A stretch of DNA of 64,000 bases from Croceibacterium atlanticum (lineage in GTDB: Bacteria; Pseudomonadota; Alphaproteobacteria; Sphingomonadales; Sphingomonadaceae). Positions 25,536 through 35,112 of this stretch are shown here, piece after piece; position 1 is the stretch's first letter, and the number at the start of each line of letters is the position of its first letter. The translations under genes were made by a program, and so were the position numbers. The stretch covers positions 1,240,001 to 1,304,000 of the forward strand of contig NZ_CP011452.2 of NCBI RefSeq assembly GCF_001008165.2. The letters are read 5' to 3'. Below the pieces are notes generated by a model. That model was given only the letters and a program-made list of their open reading frames with translations. It had not been told where the DNA came from and made no database searches.

Positions 25536-25570
25536 ATCTAACGACCGTTAGATTATCCTAACGACCGTGA
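25536..25570. promoter_or_regulatory. TetR-type operator, palindrome plus second half-repeat
   Basis: ATCTAACG (25536-25543) and CGTTAGAT (25546-25553) form a perfect 8-bp inverted repeat with a 2-base centre. CTAACGACCGT in it (25538-25548) is repeated exactly 20 bases on at 25558-25568, two helical turns away. The site is about 90 bases upstream of the TonB receptor ATG on the minus strand and fits cooperative binding of a TetR dimer pair. Confidence 0.7.
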
Positions 25571-25599
25571 CGATTTTGTAACGCCTGATAAGGTGCGGG

Positions 25600-26271
25600 C
25601 TACGATCCCTGCGGCATGATTTGCGGATCATGGGGGACGAGAATCATCGTATCCCCCTCTACCCGCCAGGATGCGAGCCGGCCGAGGAGGTTCATGCCGA
25701 TCACATTGGTATTGCCCAGCCCCGGCGCGATGACCGCATCCAGACCGCGCGCGGACACATTGCCAAAACGCAGATCGTCAATCGCCGCGATCTCCGCCGC
25801 GACCGAACCATTGGCAGTCTGCATTCTCACCGGGACACCGCCCCGCCGGGGTTCAAGCCCGGCGGCGCTGGCCGTTCCTGCCGAAACCGCCGTCAATGTC
25901 GCGCCCGTGTCCACCAGGAAATCCGCCGGATGGCCATTGACCTCCGCCCGCAGCCAGAAATGCCCGTCCGGCGCCATGCGGACGCGCGTTTCCCCGCCTT
26001 CCACCACCTGTCGCGGCAGGCCAATTTCGGGCACTGCCATGTCGAAGCGCGGATCCATGCGAGAAACCTGCAGCACCACCATCACCAGCACAGCCATCAG
26101 GCCCAGCGTGCTGAAAACACGCAGCAGGCGGCCCAGAGCGGGGATGCTGCGCATCAGCATTCCGCCCAGCAGGCCAACCGCCATTGCGGCAAGCGCCGCC
26201 AGCAGCAGGCCCGATTGCGGCAGAGCCTGAATGGTGTTCGCCAGCTGATCCCAGAGGAAAGCCAAGTCCAT
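25600..26271 (-). CDS. retropepsin-like aspartic protease, membrane-anchored
   Basis: A 223-residue protein with two N-terminal membrane helices (about residues 20-40 and 50-68) and a periplasmic aspartic protease domain of the single-domain retropepsin type. The catalytic Asp121 is in FLVDTGATLTAVS; the family later motifs AAIDDLRFGNVSARGL and NVIGMNLLGRLASW follow. It belongs to the TIGR02281-like clan AA group common in alphaproteobacteria; natural substrates are not known. It stands alone between the TonB receptor and the egt genes on the same strand. Confidence 0.88.
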   Translation of the reverse strand: MDLAFLWDQLANTIQALPQSGLLLAALAAMAVGLLGGMLMRSIPALGRLLRVFSTLGLMAVLVMVVLQVSRMDPRFDMAVPEIGLPRQVVEGGETRVRMAPDGHFWLRAEVNGHPADFLVDTGATLTAVSAGTASAAGLEPRRGGVPVRMQTANGSVAAEIAAIDDLRFGNVSARGLDAVIAPGLGNTNVIGMNLLGRLASWRVEGDTMILVPHDPQIMPQGS

Positions 26272-26334
26272 GATCCGGATATAGTATGCCGGAGCTTGCT
26301 TTACGATGAGCCGATTTGCCTTCGGCCTTCCCGG

Positions 26335-27318
26335 TCAGGGTGCGTTGCGCCTTTCGCTGGCACTGGCGAGGATCAGGGAGAAGCGATCCCCGCTGTCCAG
26401 CCACCGTTCCTCCGGAGTCCAGCCACCGGCCAGCAGCAATGTATATTGGCTGCGCCGGTCGAATTTATGGCTGTTTTCCGTGTGAATCGTCTCTCCGCGC
26501 TGCATCGCGAAGCGCCGTCCGGAAACTTCGAATTCCAGATCCTCCTGCGCTTCCAGATGCATTTCGATCCGGGCAAAAGTATCGTTCCACCGGGCGACAT
26601 GGCGCAGCCTGTCCACCGGGATCGTGCCGCCAAGTTCGCGATTGATCCGCCGTGCCAGGTTGAGATTGAACTCCGCCGTGATCCCGCGCGAATCGTCATA
26701 GGCGGCGATCAGCACGTCCGGATCCTTGATCAGATCCATGCCTATCAGCAGCTTCGATCCGTCGCCCAGCGTTTCCCGCATGGATCGCAGCAGGTCCACC
26801 GCAGTGCGCGCCACCATGTTGCCGATGGTCGATCCGGGGAAGAAACCCAGCTTGGGCAATTCCGCCACTTCTTTCGGCAGCTTGACGGGCTTCATGAAGT
26901 CCGCCTCCACCGGATAGACCGGCAATCCGGGGAACTTGGCAGCCAGATCCTCTGCCGCGGCGCGCAAGAAATCGCCGGCAATGTCCAGCGGAACATAGGC
27001 CGCCGGGTCGATCGCACCGAGCAGGAGCGGGGTCTTGACCGAAGAGCCGGAGCCGAATTCCACCACGGCCCGGCCCGGCCCGATCAGCCTGGCAAAATCC
27101 TGCTGCCGGCTTTCCAGTATCTCCCGCTCCGCCCGAGTGGGGTAATATTCGGGAACATCGGTGATATCCTCGAACAATTGCGATCCGGCATCGTCATAAA
27201 GCCAGCGGGCAGGAACGGCCTTCTGCCGCTGCGCCAGCCCTTCCAGCACATCCTGCCGGAAGGCCTTGTTCACGCCTTCCTCGTCCAGTTCCACATAGGC
27301 GAGGCCTGCTTCACTCAT
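26335..27318 (-). CDS. egtD: L-histidine N(alpha)-methyltransferase EgtD
   Basis: A 327-residue SAM-dependent enzyme that trimethylates histidine to hercynine, the first step of ergothioneine synthesis. Typical elements are the start YDDAGSQLFEDITDVPEYYPTR (cut), the SAM loop VEFGSGSSVKTPLLL, FFPGSTIGNM and the C-terminal GETIHTENSHKF that forms part of the histidine pocket. Its ATG overlaps the stop of egtB by one base (TGATG), so the two are translated together. The order egtB-egtD is the usual alphaproteobacterial arrangement. Confidence 0.95.
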   Translation of the reverse strand: MSEAGLAYVELDEEGVNKAFRQDVLEGLAQRQKAVPARWLYDDAGSQLFEDITDVPEYYPTRAEREILESRQQDFARLIGPGRAVVEFGSGSSVKTPLLLGAIDPAAYVPLDIAGDFLRAAAEDLAAKFPGLPVYPVEADFMKPVKLPKEVAELPKLGFFPGSTIGNMVARTAVDLLRSMRETLGDGSKLLIGMDLIKDPDVLIAAYDDSRGITAEFNLNLARRINRELGGTIPVDRLRHVARWNDTFARIEMHLEAQEDLEFEVSGRRFAMQRGETIHTENSHKFDRRSQYTLLLAGGWTPEERWLDSGDRFSLILASASERRNAP

Positions 27319-28625
27319 CACACATCCCTTGCCAGGCGCAGCCCGGTGAATTGCCAGCGTTGCTGGGGATAGAAGAAATTGCGGTAGGACGGGCGCGAAT
27401 GGCCGCGCACCGTGGTGCAGCTCGCCCCTTTCAGCACCCACTGCCCGGCCATGAACTTGCCATTATATTCGCCCACCGCGCCTTCGGCCGGGGCAAAACG
27501 GGGATAGGGCAAATAGGCGGAGCGGGTGAATTGCCAGCAATCGCCAAACAGATCATGCCCGCCGCGCGGCAATGGCGGTGCGGCTTCATCCAGCTGATTG
27601 CCGCCATCTGCCGGATGGCCGGGGGAATCCTGCCCGCGGGCAATCGCTTCCCATTCAAATTCTGTCGGCAAACGCATCCCCGCCCAGCTGGCAAAGGCAT
27701 CCGCCTCGTAATAGGAAATATGCGTTACGGGCGCATCGGGATCGCGTTCTTCCCAGCCGCAATGGGTAAAATGTTCGCCATCGCGCCAGTAAAGCGGCGC
27801 CTCTATGTTGCAGCGCCGGACCCAGTCCCAAGCGTCGGACAGCCAGAGCGACGCCGTGCGATAGCCGCCATCGGCGATGAAGCCATCCCATTCGCCATTG
27901 GTCACCAGCGTGCCGCGCAGGGCAAAAGGTTCCAGCAGCACGCGATGGGCCGGGCCTTCATTGTCGAAGGCAAAACCGCCCTCCTGGTGCCCGATCAGCG
28001 CGATTCCGCCCGGATGCTGGTGCCAATCCGGCCCGTCAGCCAGGCCGACGCCGCCCGCCTGCTCATCCTCATGCGCATGGCGGCCGCGCCACATGGCCGG
28101 GCCCAGCGGGTTCTTGAAGAATGCGTGCTTGATGTCTGTCAGCAGCAATTCCTGATGCTGCTGCTCATGGGCAATACCCAGTTCGATCAGATCGGCATGG
28201 GCGGGATCATCCAGCAAAGGCCGGATCGCCTCGTCCACCGCTTCGCGCCAGTCATGCACCTCGTCGAGCGACGGGCGGGCAATCAGGCCGCGATCCTTGC
28301 GCGCAATGCGCGCGCCTTCCGCTTCGTAATAGGAATTGAACAGGAACGGCCAGCGTTCATCATGCAGGCGGTAACCGGGCAGGCTGTCACGCAGAAGGAA
28401 GGTTTCAAAGAACCAGGTCGTGTGCGCCAGGTGCCATTTCGCGGGCGATGCATCCGGCATCGACTGGATCGTGGCATCCGCTTCGGACAGAGGCTCGGCC
28501 AGCTTTTCGCTCAGCCGTCTGGTCGCCGCATATCTTTCGGCCAAGGACATGTTGCGCTGATCCGGGGCAACGGCGTTTGAATGCGACGATGCGATGGTTC
28601 CACCCCTCCCTTCCGACAGGACCAT
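27318..28625 (-). CDS. egtB: ergothioneine biosynthesis protein EgtB (sulfoxide synthase)
   Basis: A roughly 435-residue iron enzyme that joins hercynine with cysteine or gamma-glutamylcysteine to form a sulfoxide. It has the N-terminal DinB-like domain with WHLAHTTWFFE and the His pair in AHEQQHQELLL that bind iron, and a C-terminal FGE-sulfatase domain with LPTEFEWEAIARG, WQFTRSAYLPYPRF and GASCTTVRGHSRPSYRNFF (cut). The start may be GTG 28628, ATG 28625 or ATG 28550; family similarity begins close to the last. egtA, egtC and egtE are absent here, as is common outside actinobacteria; gshA at 62051 could supply gamma-glutamylcysteine. Confidence 0.94.
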   Translation of the reverse strand: MVLSEGRGGTIASSHSNAVAPDQRNMSLAERYAATRRLSEKLAEPLSEADATIQSMPDASPAKWHLAHTTWFFETFLLRDSLPGYRLHDERWPFLFNSYYEAEGARIARKDRGLIARPSLDEVHDWREAVDEAIRPLLDDPAHADLIELGIAHEQQHQELLLTDIKHAFFKNPLGPAMWRGRHAHEDEQAGGVGLADGPDWHQHPGGIALIGHQEGGFAFDNEGPAHRVLLEPFALRGTLVTNGEWDGFIADGGYRTASLWLSDAWDWVRRCNIEAPLYWRDGEHFTHCGWEERDPDAPVTHISYYEADAFASWAGMRLPTEFEWEAIARGQDSPGHPADGGNQLDEAAPPLPRGGHDLFGDCWQFTRSAYLPYPRFAPAEGAVGEYNGKFMAGQWVLKGASCTTVRGHSRPSYRNFFYPQQRWQFTGLRLARDV

Positions 28626-28674
28626 CACGGTCCGCCGTTACGATAGAAAGACGGGCAGGCCGCTTTGTTCCCCA

Positions 28675-28705
28675 TTTCCCTCCGGGCGGAAAGCCCGGAG
28701 GGAAA
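28675..28705. terminator. 13-bp hairpin downstream of DAHP synthase
   Basis: Perfect stem TTTCCCTCCGGGC (28675-28687) / GCCCGGAGGGAAA (28693-28705) with a 5-base loop, eight bases past the end of the DAHP synthase gene on the minus strand. It has no long U-tract in that direction, so it is a 3'-end hairpin or weak terminator. Confidence 0.6.
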
Positions 28706-28712
28706 GGAAAAA

Positions 28713-30086
28713 TCAGGCCGCGTCCTTCTGCCGTTCCTGCACTTCGAGATTGAGCATCTCGGCCACCAGGAAGGCGAGTTCCAGCGACTGCGCGGCATTG
28801 AGCCGGGGGTCGCAATGGGTCCGGTAACGGTCAGCCAGCGCTTCATCGGTGATGGCGACAGCGCCGCCCGTGCATTCGGTCACGTCCTGCCCGGTCATCT
28901 CGATATGGACGCCGCCGGCATGGGTGCCTTCGGCCCGGTGAACGGCGAAGAAGCCCTTCACTTCGGACAGGATCCGATCGAACGGGCGCGTCTTCAGGCC
29001 GCTTTCCGCCTTGATGACATTGCCGTGCATCGGGTCGCAGCTCCACACGACCGGGTGGCCTTCGCGCTTCACGGCGCGGACCAGTTTCGGCAGGCCGGCT
29101 TCGACCTTTTCATGCCCGAAACGGCTGATCAGCGTCATCCGCCCCGGCTCGCGCGAGGGGTTGAGCACGTCCAGCATGCGCAGCAGCGCATCCGGTTCCA
29201 GGCTCGGTCCGCATTTCATGCCGATCGGGTTGCCGACACCGCGCAGATATTCGACATGGGCGCTGCCTTCGAAACGGGTCCGGTCGCCGATCCACAACAT
29301 GTGGGCCGAAGTGTCGAACCATTCCCCGGTCAGCGAATCCTGCCGCGTCAGCGCTTCTTCATATTGCAGCAGCAGCGCTTCATGGCTGGTGTAGAAAGGC
29401 GAGCTCTTGAGTTGCGGCGTGGTTTCCGGATCGATGCCGCAGGCTTCCATGAAGTCCAGCGCTTCGCCAATGCGGTCGGCAATATCGCTGAAGCGATCGG
29501 CCCACGGGCTGCGGCCCATGAAATCCAGCGTCCAGTTATGGACCTGGCGGAGATTGGCGTATCCGCCCCCGGCGAAGGCGCGCAGCAGGTTCAGCGTTGC
29601 GGCCGCCTGGCTATAGGCGCGGATCATCCGTTCCGGATCGTTCTGCCGTCCGGCTTCGTCGAATTCGATGCCGTTGATGATATCGCCGAGATAGCTCGGC
29701 AGGGTCACATCACCCTGGGTTTCCGTGGGGGAGCTGCGCGGCTTGGCGAACTGGCCGGCCATGCGGCCAACCTTCACCACCGGCATCTTGCTGGCGAAGA
29801 TCATCACCGCCGCCATCTGCAGCAGCACACGGAACGTATCGCGAATATTGTTCGGGTGGAATTCCGCGAAGCTTTCCGCGCAATCGCCGCCCTGCAGCAG
29901 GAAACCGCGGCCTTCGCACACTTCCGCCAGTTCGGATTTCAGCGCGCGCGCCTCTCCCGCAAAGACGAGCGGCGGGAACGCGGCGAGCGTGCTCTCCGCC
30001 GTCTTCAGCGCTTCTGCGTCTTGATAGGCCGGAAGATGCTTCGCTTCGAAGTTCTTCCAGCTGTCGGGTGTCCAGTTCTGTGCCAC
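28713..30086 (-). CDS. 3-deoxy-7-phosphoheptulonate synthase, class II
   Basis: A 457-residue class II (plant-like) DAHP synthase, condensing phosphoenolpyruvate and erythrose-4-phosphate at the entry of the shikimate pathway. Class II hallmarks: [34 protein letters not shown] (exactly twenty residues), the [13 protein letters not shown] block, [15 protein letters not shown] and [12 protein letters not shown]. The metal-binding Cys in GGDC, the His in DPMHGN and the Glu in the later [14 protein letters not shown] are all kept. The start is GTG 30086. No other aromatic amino acid genes are adjacent. Confidence 0.96.
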   Translation of the reverse strand: MAQNWTPDSWKNFEAKHLPAYQDAEALKTAESTLAAFPPLVFAGEARALKSELAEVCEGRGFLLQGGDCAESFAEFHPNNIRDTFRVLLQMAAVMIFASKMPVVKVGRMAGQFAKPRSSPTETQGDVTLPSYLGDIINGIEFDEAGRQNDPERMIRAYSQAAATLNLLRAFAGGGYANLRQVHNWTLDFMGRSPWADRFSDIADRIGEALDFMEACGIDPETTPQLKSSPFYTSHEALLLQYEEALTRQDSLTGEWFDTSAHMLWIGDRTRFEGSAHVEYLRGVGNPIGMKCGPSLEPDALLRMLDVLNPSREPGRMTLISRFGHEKVEAGLPKLVRAVKREGHPVVWSCDPMHGNVIKAESGLKTRPFDRILSEVKGFFAVHRAEGTHAGGVHIEMTGQDVTECTGGAVAITDEALADRYRTHCDPRLNAAQSLELAFLVAEMLNLEVQERQKDAA

Positions 30087-30213
30087 GGGCTAATAGTCCA
30101 AAATACGGTTTTTCAGGGTTAAATTGGGCAGCGCCCCTACGCTTGTCGAGGGCAAGGCGCAAATGTTACATCGGTTATCGCTTTGGGGCCACCCCTGCGG
30201 GGATCGCCCGGGA

Positions 30214-33174
30214 TCAGCGTCCGCCGCCAATGGCGGCCTGTTTTCCGGCCGTTTCGGCCACCGCCATTTCCGGCATCACCGCCATGCGCCACCCGCCATG
30301 ACCGCCCAGATAGCGCGCGGCCAGAGCCTGCACTTCCTGCGGCGTGATCCGCGTCAGATCGCTGACAAGGCTCGGCAGATAGGCCAGCCGGTTGGAATCG
30401 AAGCTCGCCCCTTCCAGCTGGTTGAGCCAGAAAGTGTGGCCGGTCTGCAGGCGATAGAGCAATTGCCGCATGGGTTCCGTCACACGGGCGATCTCGTCTT
30501 CCGTCGGGCCGGTTTCGGCCAGATCCTGCGCGATGTCATCCGCCGCATCGAAAAAGGCATTGACCTGCATGGGCGACAATTGGGCCAGCGCCACGATCCG
30601 CCCGCCATTGTCCACATCCAGCGGCCATTGCGAATTCACGACCGGGGAATAGCTGGCCCCGGCCCGTTCGCGCATTGCATCCATCAGGCGATTATTGAAG
30701 ATTTCCGCCAGCAATTGCAGCTTGCGGCTCTGCGGCAGACCTTCCGATCCGCCCCCCGTCGGCCACGCGATCACCGCGGCCGCCTGATCCGCCTCGCCTT
30801 CATGGGTGAGGATGAGCGGCTGGTCATTGGCTTCGGGAAATTTATCCGTAACCTGCAATACGGCCGGCCCTGCGACCTCACGCGGTGGCATGGCGCCGAA
30901 TGTGCGGGACAAGGCAGCAATTGCGGCCTCCCGGTCGAAATCGCCGAAAATATCCACTTCGATGGGCCCCTGCTTCAGCAGGCGGGACCAGACTTCACGG
31001 AAACCTTCCGGCGTTGCGGCCTGCAATTGTTCAGGCGTCGGCGTGCGATAGCGCGGATCGCGATCATGCAGCAGCCAATCCAGATCGCGCGCCAGCACGG
31101 CATTGGGGCTGCCGCGATAGCTGTCATAGGATAGCAGGGCAGCGGCCTTTGCCCGCGCCACCGGCGATACGTCCCAGCGGGGCATCTCCAGCTTGGCGGC
31201 GAAGAGATAGAGCTGATCGGCCACGTCTTCCGCGCGGGTCATGCCTTCGAATTCAAAAGTCCCCTGCTCTATCCGGAAATTGAACCCCAGCTTGCGCCCG
31301 GTGGCGATCTGGTCGAGCTCTTCCTGGCCGAGCGGCCCGAGGCCCGAACTGACCAGCGCCATCTGGCCCAGCGCGGCATAGGCCGCCTCGTCATCGGCAA
31401 TATCCTGCCAGCCCCGGCCGAAACGCACGCGAACGGTTGCCCGCCCGGGTTCATTATCCGTGTTCCACAACAGGGCGCGCACGCCATTGGCGAAAGTCAG
31501 CTTCTCGACATCGAAAATGCCCAGCGGCTCGCGCGAGAGGGGCTGTGCCGGGGTGCCGATTTCGGGCAGTTCGGCAAAGGATATCGCCTCCGCATCGGCA
31601 CGGGCCGAAGTGGAGATTTCGACCGGCGCCAGCAGGGCCTGGCGCAATTGATCGGGCGTCGCCTCGCCTTCTTCCGGCGTCAGATACATGGCGCGGATCA
31701 CCTTGCCCCGGAACAGGGCCCGCGTATGTTCATGCACGGCTTCCGGTGTGAAGCGGTGCTTCATGTCGCGGAACAGGTTCAGCACGGTGTCGGGCGCGGC
31801 CACTGCTTCGCGAATATCCACCGCATTCACGATATCGTCCGCCAGTTGCGAACCGGCCTGGATGCGTTCCTGCTCCACCTGATTGGCGAAGACCACGTCG
31901 AATTCGGCCATTTCGCGGTCTATTTCTGCCTGGGTCGGCGGCTCCGCCAGCGCCCGGGCAATGACGGAACGGACATCGCTGAGCGCAGATTTCCAGTCAT
32001 CGCTCAGCGGCGCGAAGGAAACATAGGTCAGATCCGCCGAACGGCTCGTCTTCTGCTGTTCGATCGCGGCATACAGGAAATTGCCGCCGGACCGGGCGCG
32101 CGATTCCAGCCGCCGGTTGATCACCGCCTCGGCAATCGCATCGATCAGCAGGCCGCGATTATATTCCAGATTATCCGTCACCTGATGCCACGGACGCAGC
32201 ACGCCATAGGTGAAACCGCGCGGCTGGCCGGGTTCGACCATCACGCGGGCCATCCCCACGGGATTATCCGGGTTCACATCCATCTGCGGATGCGGTTCGC
32301 CAAAATCGGGCTGCAGGGCCGGATCGCCCGGCACTTCCCAATCCCCGAAATAGCGTTCCACCAGAACCGCCAATTGCTGCGGGTCAGCATCGCCCACGAC
32401 AACAATCACGGCGTTTTCCGGGCGGTACCAGCGCTGATGAAACGCCTTGACCGCATCGGCCCGCGCATCTTCCAGCGTATTGGCAAGGCCGATGGGGCCG
32501 CGCTCCGCCAATGGCTGGCCAGCGAAGAACAATTCGCGCGATGCATCGGCAATCCGCGCATCCGGGCCGCCGCGTTCGCGCCGTTCGGCCAGGACGATCG
32601 GCACTTCGGTATCGACATTCTTCTGGCTCAGCACGGGTTCGCGCACCATGCCGGAAAGCAGGCGCATGCTTTCTTCCAGCGTCGCCGGCCGGGCATTGGG
32701 CAGGTCCAGCTTGAAAACTGTCTGGGTCGGGCTGGTGATCGCATTCGTATCGCTGCCCAGCGTGGCGCCCAGCCGCTGGAAATGCGGAATCGCCTCCGCA
32801 TCGCCAAGATATGTGGATTCGCGGAAGGTCAGATGCTCGATCAGATGGGCAAAGCCGCGCTCCTCATCCGTTTCGTGCAGCGACCCGGCATCGATACGAA
32901 CGCGGATCGAAACCTGCCCCGGCGGCACGCCATTGTCGCGTACCGCATAACGCACGCCATTGGGCATTTCGCCGAACAGCCATTCCCGATCGACCGGAAT
33001 ATCCGTGCCGCGATAGATCCATGGATCGTCAGGCTGCGCATAGGCCGGGATCTGCGCCGGGGCGATTTGCGAGGGGGCGACTTGCGGCGCAGCTGCATCC
33101 TGCGCGATGGCAGGCAGCGGCGAAAGCAGGAGGGCAGGCGCGAAAATGCGCAGGGCGCGCAGGGCAAAGGTCAT
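30214..33174 (-). CDS. M16 family zinc metallopeptidase
   Basis: A 986-residue exported protease of the pitrilysin family. A signal peptide ends near AIAQ (residue 25). The N-terminal M16 domain holds the inverted zinc motif His110-Leu-Ile-Glu113-His114 in FAHLIEHLTFRES, and later parts show the repeated non-catalytic M16 domains with the FGDFDREAAIA and LLAEIFNNRLMDAMRERAG segments. The length fits the two-repeat (four-domain) type that degrades peptides in the periplasm. It is divergent from the NifU-like gene at 33284, with 109 bases between them. Confidence 0.94.
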   Translation of the reverse strand: MTFALRALRIFAPALLLSPLPAIAQDAAAPQVAPSQIAPAQIPAYAQPDDPWIYRGTDIPVDREWLFGEMPNGVRYAVRDNGVPPGQVSIRVRIDAGSLHETDEERGFAHLIEHLTFRESTYLGDAEAIPHFQRLGATLGSDTNAITSPTQTVFKLDLPNARPATLEESMRLLSGMVREPVLSQKNVDTEVPIVLAERRERGGPDARIADASRELFFAGQPLAERGPIGLANTLEDARADAVKAFHQRWYRPENAVIVVVGDADPQQLAVLVERYFGDWEVPGDPALQPDFGEPHPQMDVNPDNPVGMARVMVEPGQPRGFTYGVLRPWHQVTDNLEYNRGLLIDAIAEAVINRRLESRARSGGNFLYAAIEQQKTSRSADLTYVSFAPLSDDWKSALSDVRSVIARALAEPPTQAEIDREMAEFDVVFANQVEQERIQAGSQLADDIVNAVDIREAVAAPDTVLNLFRDMKHRFTPEAVHEHTRALFRGKVIRAMYLTPEEGEATPDQLRQALLAPVEISTSARADAEAISFAELPEIGTPAQPLSREPLGIFDVEKLTFANGVRALLWNTDNEPGRATVRVRFGRGWQDIADDEAAYAALGQMALVSSGLGPLGQEELDQIATGRKLGFNFRIEQGTFEFEGMTRAEDVADQLYLFAAKLEMPRWDVSPVARAKAAALLSYDSYRGSPNAVLARDLDWLLHDRDPRYRTPTPEQLQAATPEGFREVWSRLLKQGPIEVDIFGDFDREAAIAALSRTFGAMPPREVAGPAVLQVTDKFPEANDQPLILTHEGEADQAAAVIAWPTGGGSEGLPQSRKLQLLAEIFNNRLMDAMRERAGASYSPVVNSQWPLDVDNGGRIVALAQLSPMQVNAFFDAADDIAQDLAETGPTEDEIARVTEPMRQLLYRLQTGHTFWLNQLEGASFDSNRLAYLPSLVSDLTRITPQEVQALAARYLGGHGGWRMAVMPEMAVAETAGKQAAIGGGR

Positions 33175-33283
33175 GGGCGTGGCAATAAAGGCTGTGGTTA
33201 TGAAGGGACAGTGAATAAGCCCCGATCCATCTATCGGGTTCCCCGACCTTGCCGCACGGCTTCACCCCCCCTACATCGCGCCT

Positions 33284-33859
33284 ATGTTCATAGAGACCGA
33301 AACGACGCCCAATCCGGCCACGCTCAAATTCCTGCCCGGCCAGCAAGTCATGCCTTCGGGCACGCGCGACTTCGCTTCGCCGGAAGAAGCGGACGTTTCC
33401 CCGCTGGCTCAGGCCCTGTTCGATACGGGCGAAGTGACCGGCGTTTTCTTCGGCAGCGATTTCGTTTCCGTCACCGCCGCGCCCGGCGTGGACTGGAGCG
33501 CGCTGAAACCGCAGGTCGTGGCCATATTGCTCGATCATTTCGTCAGCCAGGCGCCGCTCTTCACCGGGGGCGACGCCAGCGGCATTGCCGTCCCGGCCGA
33601 GGATGAGAATATGGGAGACGATCCGGCCGATGCCGAGATCGTGGCCCAGATCAAGGATCTGATCGAAACCCGTGTGCGCCCCGCAGTGGCCGGCGATGGC
33701 GGCGATATCCGCTATCGCGGTTTCCGCGACGGGGTCGTCTATCTGACAATGCAGGGCGCCTGTTCCGGCTGCCCCAGTTCCACCGCCACGCTGAAGCACG
33801 GGATTGAAGGCCTGCTGAAGCACTATGTCCCCGAAGTGAGCGAAGTCCGCGCCGCCTGA
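33284..33859 (+). CDS. NifU family Fe-S scaffold protein (Nfu type)
   Basis: A 191-residue iron-sulfur carrier with two domains: an N-terminal Nfu-N domain ([19 protein letters not shown]) and a C-terminal NifU-like domain with the cluster ligands in [18 protein letters not shown]. It carries Fe-S clusters to target apoproteins; MiaB, MutY and SoxR in this window are Fe-S proteins of the kind it could serve in general. It heads a plus-strand run with a nitroreductase-family gene 29 bases downstream and then tsaB. Confidence 0.95.
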   Translation: MFIETETTPNPATLKFLPGQQVMPSGTRDFASPEEADVSPLAQALFDTGEVTGVFFGSDFVSVTAAPGVDWSALKPQVVAILLDHFVSQAPLFTGGDASGIAVPAEDENMGDDPADAEIVAQIKDLIETRVRPAVAGDGGDIRYRGFRDGVVYLTMQGACSGCPSSTATLKHGIEGLLKHYVPEVSEVRAA

Positions 33860-33888
33860 CGGCCCATCTCTCTGCCGGAGAAAGTTCC

Positions 33889-34482
33889 ATGTCCGACCCC
33901 CTTGGCGCCGAAGCGCTGGACCAGATCTTTCGCGAAGCCCGCACCGTCAATGAATGGCAGGACCGCGAAGTCAGCGATGCGCAGATTCATGAAATCTGGG
34001 AACTGGCCAAGATGGGCCCGACTTCGGCCAACCAGCTTCCCGCGCGGCTCGTCTGGTGCAAATCGCAGGAATCGCGTGAACGGCTGGCGGCCCATGCCGC
34101 AGAGGGCAACCGGCACAAGATCCTGACCGCGCCGGTCTGCGTGATCGTGGCCATGGACGAGGATTTTCACGAACAACTGCCCTGGTTGTTCCCGCATACG
34201 GACGCGAAAAGCTGGTTCGAAGGGGACGAGGAAGGGCGCAAGGTTTCCGCCTTCCGCAACGGCACATTGCAGGGCGCCTATCTGATCCTGGCAGCCCGCG
34301 CTCTGGGGCTGGATTGCGGGCCGATGTCCGGCTTTGACAATGCGGCAGTGGACAAGGACTTTTTCGCTGACGAACCGAAATGGAAGAGCAATTTCATCTG
34401 CTCGATCGGTTATGGCGATCGGACGGGATTGTTTCCGCGTAGCCCGCGGCCCGATTTCGACGTTTTCAATCGCCTTCTCTGA
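33889..34482 (+). CDS. malonic semialdehyde reductase / nitroreductase family (RutE-like)
   Basis: A 197-residue flavin-dependent reductase. The opening [20 protein letters not shown] and the block [15 protein letters not shown] are characteristic of the RutE/HadB group within the nitroreductase fold, and [21 protein letters not shown] (cut) is also conserved. RutE reduces 3-oxopropionate from pyrimidine breakdown, but no other rut genes are present, so a general housekeeping reductase role is as likely. It lies between the NifU-like gene and tsaB, probably in one transcript. Confidence 0.9.
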   Translation: MSDPLGAEALDQIFREARTVNEWQDREVSDAQIHEIWELAKMGPTSANQLPARLVWCKSQESRERLAAHAAEGNRHKILTAPVCVIVAMDEDFHEQLPWLFPHTDAKSWFEGDEEGRKVSAFRNGTLQGAYLILAARALGLDCGPMSGFDNAAVDKDFFADEPKWKSNFICSIGYGDRTGLFPRSPRPDFDVFNRLL

Positions 34483-34494
34483 TTTTGACGGGGC

Positions 34495-35112
34495 GTGCGC
34501 ACTCTCGCAATAGATAGCGCCACGGAGGCGTGTTCCGCTGCCCTGTTCGCGGATGGCGAATTGCTTGCCGGTTCGTGCGAAACAATCGGGCGCGGCCATG
34601 CCGAAAAGCTGGTGCCGATGATTTCGCAACTGCCCGGAAAAGGGCGGGCCGAAAGGATCGTCGTCTCGCTTGGCCCCGGCAGTTTCACCGGCGTCCGGAT
34701 CGGCCTTGCCGCCGCAAGAGCGCTAGCCCTGGCATGGCGCGCGGAAATATTTGGCTATCCCACCCTTGCCCTGATCGCCGCCATGGCACGCAGCCGCACA
34801 CCCGGCCCGGTCAGCGTGGCCATGACCGGCGGCCATGGCGAATGGTTCGTGCAGAATTATTCAGCCGCGGGGCTGCCTGAAGACAAGCTTGCCTCTCTTC
34901 CCCCCGCATCGGCAGCCGCCTTCGCCCGGTATGACACCGTCGCGGGCAGCCAGGCAGAGGCGCTGGTCGCGCAGCGCGGCGGCGGAACCGCCCTGCCCAT
35001 CCTGCCCGATGCCAACAGCTTTCCCCTGTTGCCGGAAGAATTGCTGACACCGCATCTCGCCCCACTCTATGGCCGCGCACCTGATGCACGTTTGCCGGGG
35101 GCGGCACGATGA
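34495..35112 (+). CDS. tsaB: tRNA threonylcarbamoyladenosine biosynthesis protein TsaB
   Basis: A 205-residue ASKHA-fold protein that partners TsaD in making t6A at position 37 of ANN-decoding tRNAs. It has the typical start TLAIDSATEACSAALF, HAEKLVPMI and the signature SLGPGSFTGVRIGLAAARALA. The start is GTG 34495, 12 bases after the nitroreductase stop. Its 3' end overlaps the ATG of rimI (ATGA), a common tsaB-rimI coupling. Confidence 0.95.
   Translation: MRTLAIDSATEACSAALFADGELLAGSCETIGRGHAEKLVPMISQLPGKGRAERIVVSLGPGSFTGVRIGLAAARALALAWRAEIFGYPTLALIAAMARSRTPGPVSVAMTGGHGEWFVQNYSAAGLPEDKLASLPPASAAAFARYDTVAGSQAEALVAQRGGGTALPILPDANSFPLLPEELLTPHLAPLYGRAPDARLPGAAR

Noticed and set aside
31648-33606. 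652-codon plus-strand frame opposite the M16 peptidase
   Set aside because: Overlaps both the M16 gene and the start of the NifU-like gene; no domain resemblance.
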